Below the pieces are notes generated by a model that saw nothing but the letters and a program-made list of their open reading frames with translations, made no database searches and was not told where the DNA came from. The position numbers and the translations under genes were made by a program. Shown piece by piece: positions 54,910 to 62,251 of a DNA stretch of 64,000 nt (position 1 is the first letter of the stretch; the number at the start of each line of letters is the position of its first letter). The DNA comes from Sphingobacterium paludis (GTDB taxonomy: Bacteria > Bacteroidota > Bacteroidia > Sphingobacteriales > Sphingobacteriaceae): assembly GCF_004364125.1 (NCBI RefSeq), contig NZ_SNZV01000002.1, positions 248,001 through 312,000 of the forward strand, written 5' to 3'.

Positions 54910-55761
54910 TTACTTGTTGTGTTCCATGAGATCCAGTAACAGCTGTATCTCTTCTCGTTTCTCGACGTTTGCTACATGATCGTAAGCTGCGACCAGATTG
55001 CGCAGTACGCGTTTGATGATCGCAACGTTGTCGCAAGGCTTTATGTAGTCTTCACTAGCAGGCAAGTTTAACTGTTTCAAGAAAGAGCGGATATCGTCTT
55101 CTCGCATCACCTGACCACGATTAAAAACGTTTATATAAAATAAAACTTCCTCCGGATTCTCCTCATTCATGTAAGCTAGCACAAAATGTTTCGGCAAATT
55201 AACACCATAAATGGGGATGTCCAGCCGCTGCGCGACAATACTATAGATACAGGCAAGTGAAATTGGATTTCCTTTTTTTGTTTCGAGGACTTTGTTGATG
55301 AATGAGTTTTGCGGTGCATGGTAATCGGAGGTGTTGCCTGATAACCCATATTCACGAAACATAATGTTGTTCAACAGTTTTACTTTTTCAAGCGGGCTCA
55401 TATCATAGATTAAATGATACCAAACGCTTCTCTTTAACTCGGCAAGCTTTGTATAGACTTCCTCTTCTCCGAGGTTTGGATATTGATAACGGTTGACGAT
55501 TAAAAGCCCTTCCAGCAGATCGTCTTTATTGCTCATTTTCCAAAGCTGCAGATCATTTTGTACCTCGTTAAACTGTATTTTATGGATTATTTGTTCAACC
55601 CGGCTTTGCAGCAACACATCAAAGGACTCTTCCCACGATTGTTCCAATGCGGGGATAACCTCGGGGCCGCAAGTGATGAGCTTATCTTCCAGTTCTCTAT
55701 AGATGTCCGTATCCGGATCATCCAGTAAAGATATCAATGCCTTTAATTCGTGTTCCTTCAT
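54910..55761 (-). CDS. SirB1-type transglutaminase-like protein
   Basis: A 283-residue cytoplasmic protein. The N-terminal half is helical (about 1-90). The C-terminal half has RKGNPISLACIYSIVAQRLDIPIYGVNLPKHFVLAY (here KKGNPISLACIYS), the core of the SirB1/transglutaminase-like family, with Cys in the SLACIY segment and His in PKHFVLA. Function is unknown. I chose ATG 55761 (MKEHELKAL). An upstream in-frame start adds 37 residues of unlikely composition. Confidence 0.85.
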   Translation of the reverse strand: MKEHELKALISLLDDPDTDIYRELEDKLITCGPEVIPALEQSWEESFDVLLQSRVEQIIHKIQFNEVQNDLQLWKMSNKDDLLEGLLIVNRYQYPNLGEEEVYTKLAELKRSVWYHLIYDMSPLEKVKLLNNIMFREYGLSGNTSDYHAPQNSFINKVLETKKGNPISLACIYSIVAQRLDIPIYGVNLPKHFVLAYMNEENPEEVLFYINVFNRGQVMREDDIRSFLKQLNLPASEDYIKPCDNVAIIKRVLRNLVAAYDHVANVEKREEIQLLLDLMEHNK

Positions 55762-55864
55762 CAAAACGAATTTACTAATTTTTCGGAGGATTGGAAAGAA
55801 AAGCGACAGATTCAAAAGTGGATGGTGGTTGGAAGGATGAAGATGGTGCTGTTTACTACTGTTA

Positions 55865-55904
55865 ATAACCACGTGCAGCGTTGTTTAGCGCTGTACGTGG
55901 TTAT
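55865..55904 (-). terminator. Hairpin after the ABC exporter genes
   Basis: A 16-bp stem (55865-55880 with 55889-55904, one G·T pair) with an 8-nt loop, 40 nt past the stop of the ATPase gene. There is no long T run. Confidence 0.6.
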
Positions 55905-55944
55905 ATGATTGCACGGCTATTTGTTTGTTTTGTGTTTTCTGTTG

Positions 55945-56610
55945 CTAGTCCAGCTTCAGCTGGCCATCCAACAAATTGATGATTCGTTTACCATACTCTG
56001 CATTTTTCTCGGAATGCGTGACTTGTATGATGGTCACGCCATCATCATTAAGCTGTTTAAAGAGCTGCATGATTTCTTCGCCTTGTTTGGAATTCAGGTT
56101 GCCTGTAGGTTCATCGGCAAGTAATAATTTTGGCGAAGCAGCTAAGGCTCTAGCAATCCCTACAATTTGCTGCTGACCCCCTGACAATTGAGCCGGGAAA
56201 AGGTCTTTTTTGCCTACAATGCCGAAACGATCGAGCATATCGCCTACGATTGCTTTGCGTTCTTTGCCCGAAAGATCTTTATAGATCAGCGGTGTTTCAA
56301 TATTTTCATAGACGGTCAATTCATCAATTAAGTGATAGGACTGGAATACGTAGCCCATGTGCGATTGGAATAGTGCAGTGCGCTTTTTCGGCTTCATGGT
56401 CAATACATCTTCGTCCAAGAAATAGTATTTGCCTTCGTTAGGCTCATCAAGCAGACCGATCACATTCAGTAAGGTAGATTTCCCGGAACCCGAGGGGCCC
56501 ATAATGGATACGAAATCGCCCTGCTGGATTTCAAGATTGATATCTTTCAAAATGAAGGATCGTGCGCCTCCTACATTATACCATTTAAAAATACTTTCTA
56601 GTTTTATCAT
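55945..56610 (-). CDS. ABC transporter ATP-binding protein, MacB/LolD type
   Basis: A 221-residue ATPase: Walker [10 protein letters not shown] (about 39-47), Q-loop VFQSYHL, signature LSGGQQQ, Walker [16 protein letters not shown] and switch His in QVTHSEK. In place of the common GNLD the sequence has GNLN. It pairs with the FtsX-type permease upstream (49 nt), as in MacB-like exporters. Cargo is not identifiable. Confidence 0.92.
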   Translation of the reverse strand: MIKLESIFKWYNVGGARSFILKDINLEIQQGDFVSIMGPSGSGKSTLLNVIGLLDEPNEGKYYFLDEDVLTMKPKKRTALFQSHMGYVFQSYHLIDELTVYENIETPLIYKDLSGKERKAIVGDMLDRFGIVGKKDLFPAQLSGGQQQIVGIARALAASPKLLLADEPTGNLNSKQGEEIMQLFKQLNDDGVTIIQVTHSEKNAEYGKRIINLLDGQLKLD

Positions 56611-56659
56611 GTTTTAAATTCTATTTTAACTCCTACTATTCATGCCAAGATATGATTTC

Positions 56660-59050
56660 CTATTCGTCGCGCAAGTTGTCTACCGGTTTCGCTCGAGCAG
56701 CTTTTATCGATTGATAGGCAACCGTCAGGGTCGACATGAACACAAAAAAACAGCTTATCCAAATAAATATCCAGTTGTTTATGGGCGTTTTATAAGCAAA
56801 ATTAGCTAACCAAAGATACAAAATGAGGTAGCTTATTGGAATCGCCAAAACCACCGCGATGATAATGATTTTAAAAAACACCTTATTGAATTGGATAAAA
56901 ATTGCAACGATGGAAGCTCCCAAAATCCGGCGGATACTTGTCTCTTTTTGGCGTGTACTTATTTGGTAAGCAGACATGCTGAAAAGTCCCATTAACGCGA
57001 TAATGACAGACAGGCAGGTAAATCCATATAAAACGTTGCTTAATTGTTCTTGTTTTGCATATTGCTGGGCGTACTGTTGATCGAGAAATGTGTAGTCTAA
57101 GGGTAGAGATTCGGCATTTGGGTTTTTATTCCACTCTTCTTGTACTGCTTTTATGGCGTCATCGTTTTTCCCAGCATTTGCTTTTACCATTAAGGTTATT
57201 TTAAAGTGACCGGGGCCACACTCATCTTTAAACGAGTAGAGGGTAGGGGCCACTTTGTTTTCAAAACCGTAGGCTTTCACGTCTGGCACAACAGCTATTA
57301 CAGTGAAATCCGTTGCGCAGCCACTTACTGTTGCGCCTATGGGCTGTGACAAGCCGAGCTTTTGAACGGCCGTTTCATTGACCACCGCGTAGTTTTTGCT
57401 ACTGTCTGCCAGCAGTTGGCTCAGGGAAACCGTTGTAGAACCCTCCTTGGTTTCGATATTTAACGTCTTGAAATAATCGATGTCCACGCCTACATGATCC
57501 ATCTCGGCAGCTCCATCAATATGGGTAAATTGCTTTCTTGGGGGCGCTTCTGCGCCGCCAGGCACGTTGCTTGCGGCGGCTACATACGCGATGCCAGGCT
57601 TTTGTGCCAAACGGCTTTTGAGATCTTGAAAAGCGCCGTCTAGTTTCGTATCGTAGTAGAGGCCTATACTCTTAAAGTTGATGACGTGACCGGGTTCAAA
57701 GCCTTTTTCCGTTTGCTGCATAAAGTCTATTTGACTTTTCACGGTAATGACGCCTGCAATAAAAACAAGGGCAATGACAAATTGGAATACTAAGAGACTG
57801 TTTCGCAGGAACATTCGGTTTGCGTGGCTAATTGACGAGCCTTTCAAAAGGCGAACGGGTTTGTATGCAGAGAGGATGAATGCAGGATATACGCCAGATA
57901 GCAGGCTAGTGAACAATAAAGCGAAAAGTAGTTGCAAAAAGGTTGCGCTTTTTAGTAGTTGCTTTCCAAGATCATCATTGAACCACTTTTCGAGAACATT
58001 ACTGGTAATGGTAAGCAGCAGCAATGCGATCAACGCAGCAAGCACACATTGTAAACATGCTTCCAGTAGAAATTCTGCGCCCACGCGCCCACGGTTATTT
58101 CCAAAAACCTTCTTCAATGCAATTTCCTTTGCTCTTTTATCAGCTTGTGCCAACATTAGATTTGTAAAGTTTGCTGCCGCTAGTGTTAAGATAACCATAG
58201 ATAAAATCCCCAATACCCAAATTGTTACGTATGCACTATTTGATCCATGTTTGGGTCGCAGGTGTAAGTTGGCTAATGGGTCTAGGTAAATGGAGCCGTT
58301 GGAAAAAGTTGAAGCGGTACGATTGGCTTGCTTGGCAAGCTTGTCATGAAATAAGCGGTTGATCTTCGTTTCCAATAAACTCGGGTCTGTCCCGGTTTTT
58401 ACCTGAACAAATGTTTGGTACGTAAATAAATCTTGCTCGCCCCCCATTTCTTTGATAAATAGCAGGTCAAAATCAAGAAATGACAAGCCCTTATGTTTGT
58501 TAACGCCGTAGATTGTTTCTTCCATTCCCAAGGGTAAGGCTAACACCGGCACTTTTTTGGGTTCGCTGAAATCAGGGTCTTTCGGAAAAAGTTTTTTTGC
58601 TAATGACGCCGTGACCAAGGTGGCCTCATGCTGTTCCGCGGACTTGTATAAGGAGCCGTACTGCGGTTCAATATCGAAGATACGCGCCGCCGCAGAATCG
58701 ATAGCGATTGCTTTTTTTACGTAGATCGTTTCTTCGCCAAAGATCGGATAATCGCCATAAAAGTAATTAATCTTACGACCCGCCCGTACTACTTCCGGGA
58801 GGTTGTCTTGAAGGACTGTTGCTAAGGACGAGGGCGTTTGATCGCTGTGATTTCCTTCCTGCGTGAGCCCCACCAAATAGATGTCTTCCAAGTTTTTGTT
58901 CCAACGATCATAACTGGTTTCCCGGTTAATGTATTGATAGGAAACTATAAACCCGGCAAAACCTAAGGCTAGTCCCGCAATATTTATGAAAGAAAAAACC
59001 TTGTTCTTGAATAAATTGCGCCAAAATAAGGTAAAGAAACTGTTAGCCAT
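56660..59050 (-). CDS. FtsX/MacB-type ABC transporter permease
   Basis: A 796-residue permease made of two FtsX-like halves. An N-terminal helix (about 18-38) is followed by a periplasmic domain, then three helices (about 280-400, with LAAANFTNLMLAQADKRAKEIALKKVFGNNR), another helix (about 420-440), a second periplasmic domain and the C-terminal helices (about 680-785, with RQKETSIRRILGAS). Such proteins are common in Bacteroidota and form an exporter with the adjacent ATPase. The start is ATG 59050 or the GTG at 59056. The next gene upstream is the SDYY-repeat protein. Confidence 0.9.
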   Translation of the reverse strand: MANSFFTLFWRNLFKNKVFSFINIAGLALGFAGFIVSYQYINRETSYDRWNKNLEDIYLVGLTQEGNHSDQTPSSLATVLQDNLPEVVRAGRKINYFYGDYPIFGEETIYVKKAIAIDSAAARIFDIEPQYGSLYKSAEQHEATLVTASLAKKLFPKDPDFSEPKKVPVLALPLGMEETIYGVNKHKGLSFLDFDLLFIKEMGGEQDLFTYQTFVQVKTGTDPSLLETKINRLFHDKLAKQANRTASTFSNGSIYLDPLANLHLRPKHGSNSAYVTIWVLGILSMVILTLAAANFTNLMLAQADKRAKEIALKKVFGNNRGRVGAEFLLEACLQCVLAALIALLLLTITSNVLEKWFNDDLGKQLLKSATFLQLLFALLFTSLLSGVYPAFILSAYKPVRLLKGSSISHANRMFLRNSLLVFQFVIALVFIAGVITVKSQIDFMQQTEKGFEPGHVINFKSIGLYYDTKLDGAFQDLKSRLAQKPGIAYVAAASNVPGGAEAPPRKQFTHIDGAAEMDHVGVDIDYFKTLNIETKEGSTTVSLSQLLADSSKNYAVVNETAVQKLGLSQPIGATVSGCATDFTVIAVVPDVKAYGFENKVAPTLYSFKDECGPGHFKITLMVKANAGKNDDAIKAVQEEWNKNPNAESLPLDYTFLDQQYAQQYAKQEQLSNVLYGFTCLSVIIALMGLFSMSAYQISTRQKETSIRRILGASIVAIFIQFNKVFFKIIIIAVVLAIPISYLILYLWLANFAYKTPINNWIFIWISCFFVFMSTLTVAYQSIKAARAKPVDNLRDE

Positions 59051-59168
59051 ACGCACGGTATATCAGATTACTGTTTTATTTGTTTTTTGGGAAAAGACCG
59101 GTGTAACTTATCGATCAATCACCTGTCCGTGGTCCCATCGAGGTTCTGGTCTATTCCAAATTTTCTCT

Positions 59169-60251
59169 TTATGAGGACGTGGTAATTTTGCGCATCACTT
59201 TTCCATAATAATATTCGGATTTGATGGTTTTAGCAGCCTCTAATAGACCTTTTTTTAATACTTCCTTGTCCGGCATCTTATCGGCGATGTTGAGGATCAG
59301 TTCTGATTGGTAATAATCGGAGCCTATTTTGTTTGCGTAGCTCAGTAAGCTGGTCCAGTCTGCGTCCGTCAATTCCCGTTTTATCAAATTTTTAACGATT
59401 TCAGTTTTGTAATAGTCGCTTTTCATACCAAACACCAACGCTATTGCTTCTTCAAAAGCCGCACCGCCAAAAGATGCTTGCTTCAAAAGGTCGTTGTATA
59501 CTTGCGATTGATAGTAGTCTGATTTCATTGTTTTGATGATGCCGACCACCGAAGTCATTTGTTCGCTAGTCAACTCATTCTTCATCAGCTTTTGTAAAGT
59601 ACTGTGTTGGTAGTAATCTGATTTCATATTGCGTACAATTGCTAGATAGGCCGTCGATGTTTCTTCTTCAAGCAGGTAGGTTTTCATCACATCTGCAAGG
59701 AGCTCAGCGTTATAATAATCGCTCGTAAGGTATTGCCCACTTGCTTTGAGGATGTTGGTCATCTCGGTCGTGCTTATGCCCAATGTAAGTAGTGTGGAAA
59801 GGTATTTTTGACGAGCGTAATCGCCGTGTAGCTTCGGTAGCTCCTGAAGTACCCCCCTTGTGCCACTTTTCGCGTATAGCCGCTTGGTACGTGCTTCGGC
59901 ATTGATACCCCGGCTAATCATCATATGAATCGCGTTTTGCAACAGCTTCTTGTCGTCTGCGTCGAGCATAGCCTTTTCTCTTTTGTTAACGCGATAGATC
60001 AATTTGCCATTATCACCTGGTGTAACTTGTAGCTTATTCAACTTTTGTTCGAAGTTTATAGCACCGTTTTTAGCTATCGAGACGATACGTTCATCGTCAT
60101 CACTCATGCTTACTTCACCCTTTACGATTAATTTCGTTTTACCGTTGTCGTCACTGGCTTCCCACGTGATCGACTTATTGTTAACGGTTTGCGCCGCAGT
60201 GTAGGTACATGTCGCTAAAAAAAGAAATCCTACAGCTATTATATTTTTCAT
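59169..60251 (-). CDS. Secreted SDYY-repeat solenoid protein
   Basis: A 360-residue exported protein of unknown function. Signal peptide 1-20, then a beta-rich N-terminal domain (about 27-100). A helical region follows in which SDYY (or GDYA, SEYY) recurs at residues 143, 177, 211, 244, 278, 311 and 345. The period is a constant 33-34 residues. Each unit reads SDYYxxxLLxxLMK...LtxxxxxxxlxxAxxIK, which suggests a HEAT-like pair of helices. Similar SDYE-type repeats occur in M56-linked proteins of other phyla (from memory). It lies between the FtsX permease and a sigma-like gene. Confidence 0.8.
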   Translation of the reverse strand: MKNIIAVGFLFLATCTYTAAQTVNNKSITWEASDDNGKTKLIVKGEVSMSDDDERIVSIAKNGAINFEQKLNKLQVTPGDNGKLIYRVNKREKAMLDADDKKLLQNAIHMMISRGINAEARTKRLYAKSGTRGVLQELPKLHGDYARQKYLSTLLTLGISTTEMTNILKASGQYLTSDYYNAELLADVMKTYLLEEETSTAYLAIVRNMKSDYYQHSTLQKLMKNELTSEQMTSVVGIIKTMKSDYYQSQVYNDLLKQASFGGAAFEEAIALVFGMKSDYYKTEIVKNLIKRELTDADWTSLLSYANKIGSDYYQSELILNIADKMPDKEVLKKGLLEAAKTIKSEYYYGKVMRKITTSS

Positions 60252-60432
60252 AGTTAGTTGGTTATGATATAATCAATAGATCACAATGCTTACGCCATAT
60301 TTTTAAATATTTGGTAGTCAATGTTTTGTGTCAAAAAGGTGATTAACAAATGTCCGATATCGAACAGTTGGCGTTCGCCAGTGGACAGGTTACAGTTATG
60401 CCGACTATATACAGCTCGGCCATTATGTTCGG

Positions 60433-61239
60433 CTAGGCCGTTTGCTTCGATTTTTTGATTTGGGCATAAGCATGTACAAAAAGTCTTTTGATTACTGTAG
60501 GTTCAAGCTTTAGCGCTGTAGCGATTTCTTCAAAGGATAGCTGCAGCTCATAGCGCATTCGGAAAATCTCTGCTTGGGTATGATCAAATTGACCCTGAAT
60601 AGCGATATGTTGGGTATGGCTTATTGCCGCAATTTTGGAATCACTTAAGAGAATTGTCTTAAGCAATGCGATTGAACGCTCCACTTTCAAACAGACTTCG
60701 TAGTCGGATATACCACCCAGATAATAGGCAATTCGCTCGTAATTAAAATTGTATTTTAAACAAAAGCCGATGATAAGTTGCTGCTCTTTTGGTAGGTGGG
60801 GCAGGAGTGCCTGCACTTTCTCCATATTATCGCTTTGCGACTGTTCTATGCAACTACTATCGATGATATTATCTTCATCCTGTTCATCACTGTGCATAAA
60901 ATCGTTATAGTTTTCCAGATCGTCCAGACGTAGCAAACTTCGGTGAAATCTATTCTGCGTTTTGCGATAAAAAGATTTGATCGCTTCGCTTACTTGTTTG
61001 TGCAAGAAGGGCAGGGTATCATCAATTTGATCTAGTTTTTTTCGGAATATCCACAACCGCAAAAAAGCTTCTTGTACGATGCTTGCAGCCGCGCATTCAT
61101 CATGTATGCTGCTTGCTGTCCGCTTCATCAAGGCAGGGAAGAATTGGTTATAAAAAAAGCGTAGCCCTTTCTCTTCGCCTTCGCGAAGCATATTGAAGTG
61201 GGCAGTAATGATTTGTCTTTGATGAACCTTATTTATCAT
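60433..61239 (-). CDS. Sigma-70-like factor with two region-4-like domains
   Basis: A 268-residue protein. Region 2-like segment (about 25-95: FFYNQFFPALMKRTASSIHDECAAASIVQEAFLRLWIFRKKL...FLHKQVSEAIKSFYRK). After an acidic linker (112-140), a first region-4-like helix-turn-helix (143-197: LLPHLPKEQQLIIGFCLKYNFNYERIAYYLGG...VERSIALLK) is followed by a second (216-264: QFDHTQAEIFRMRYELQLSFEEIATALKLEPTVIKRLFVHAYAQIKK). Typical ECF factors have one region 4 and 170-200 residues. It is 181 nt upstream of the SDYY-repeat gene and probably co-transcribed with it. Confidence 0.75.
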   Translation of the reverse strand: MINKVHQRQIITAHFNMLREGEEKGLRFFYNQFFPALMKRTASSIHDECAAASIVQEAFLRLWIFRKKLDQIDDTLPFLHKQVSEAIKSFYRKTQNRFHRSLLRLDDLENYNDFMHSDEQDEDNIIDSSCIEQSQSDNMEKVQALLPHLPKEQQLIIGFCLKYNFNYERIAYYLGGISDYEVCLKVERSIALLKTILLSDSKIAAISHTQHIAIQGQFDHTQAEIFRMRYELQLSFEEIATALKLEPTVIKRLFVHAYAQIKKSKQTA

Positions 61240-61808
61240 GATAATTTAGAAAACGGATGTGATAGGATGACTTACTGAAGGATCGGATCTTATAGACTAT
61301 GACGGTTTATACGGAGAATACTGCGGTTTTCTATGCTATAAGAGGTAGGCGACAACGGAGAGGCTGGCGTTTAGCTCGGTGCGCGGGATACGAAGTTGGA
61401 GTAGTTACACAATGTCATGTCAATTTTTTTGTTGGTTCATATCAAAAATAACACGCAGAACTCATATTAGCAAGTATTTATTAACTTAAATATTGGTAAA
61501 AATTTGCGCAAAAAAAGGGTTTTTCACGTTTGCTCATTAGGGGTTGCTTTGCCATGGCATCTACAGAAGGTATTTTGTCATGTGAAAAATAGGGTTTACA
61601 AGGAAGCTGTTTATTGGTAAGCTTGAATAGGAAATAGCCGTAGGCTCACATCCGTGATGTTGAACTGCCTAATTAGGCAAGCACTTTGTCAACAACATAC
61701 TGCGCTGTCCTTCACTTATAGTTCACATAGTCGTTTCGGAATCATTTCCAAAAGAAAAATCTTCGATGTATTTTTATCCGGACTAATTGGATATATACAA
61801 CCAATCGT
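61240..61808. other. Gene-free divergent promoter interval
   Basis: No gene is evident in these 569 bases between divergent genes. A 14-bp perfect palindrome, TGCCTAATTAGGCA, occupies 61666-61679 and could be an operator. The A+T-rich stretch 61420-61520 probably carries the sigma-like gene promoter region. I see no clear TAnnTTTG close to either start. Confidence 0.5.
61666..61679. promoter_or_regulatory. 14-bp palindrome, possible operator
   Basis: TGCCTAATTAGGCA is a perfect palindrome 130 nt upstream of the 61809 gene, in an otherwise empty interval. Confidence 0.35.
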
Positions 61809-62237
61809 ATGAAAAGAATAAATGGTATTAAGTATGCCCCCAAACTTCCCGCCGCGATAGCATATCTGTTGCTTTTGGTCATCGTTATGCTTTTGTTTTT
61901 TGGTCGTAAGACGGCATCTTTGCGTCCTCAATTTATATTGGATCTATGGCCCGACTTCTATCTCCATGTATCTAATCTTTCGATCAGCTACCTGATGTTG
62001 TCTGGGGTAGGCTTTATTTGGATCCTAATGGGCATTCCGACAAGGTTTCTTGTTGTTTATAGCGTATTATTGATCTGCTGTAATTTTGTTTATGAGCTTT
62101 GGATTCCAATACTTAATACGCGAGACATCGTCGACGCATACTACGGCGTTTTCGGGACTGTTTTAGCATTTTGCTTTTTGCTGTTTACTAAGCGCTTCGG
62201 ACTTGTCATTTTAAAAGGGGGGAAGTCCGAAGTATAA
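61809..62237 (+). CDS. Hypothetical membrane protein, possibly VanZ-like
   Basis: A 142-residue membrane protein with four hydrophobic segments (about 14-30, 53-74, 78-96 and 110-130). The C-terminal part, VYELWIPILNTRDIVDAYYGVFGTVLAF, resembles the E...D..Dv..n..G...G pattern of VanZ-like proteins, but the match is weak. It is divergent from the sigma-like gene and convergent with the second FtsX permease, 14 nt from its stop. Confidence 0.55.
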   Translation: MKRINGIKYAPKLPAAIAYLLLLVIVMLLFFGRKTASLRPQFILDLWPDFYLHVSNLSISYLMLSGVGFIWILMGIPTRFLVVYSVLLICCNFVYELWIPILNTRDIVDAYYGVFGTVLAFCFLLFTKRFGLVILKGGKSEV

Positions 62238-62251
62238 GTATGGACACGTGA

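Noticed and set aside
57747..58289. 180-codon plus-strand frame opposite the FtsX permease
   Set aside because: It is antisense to a well-supported permease and shows no motif; the permease frame explains the sequence.
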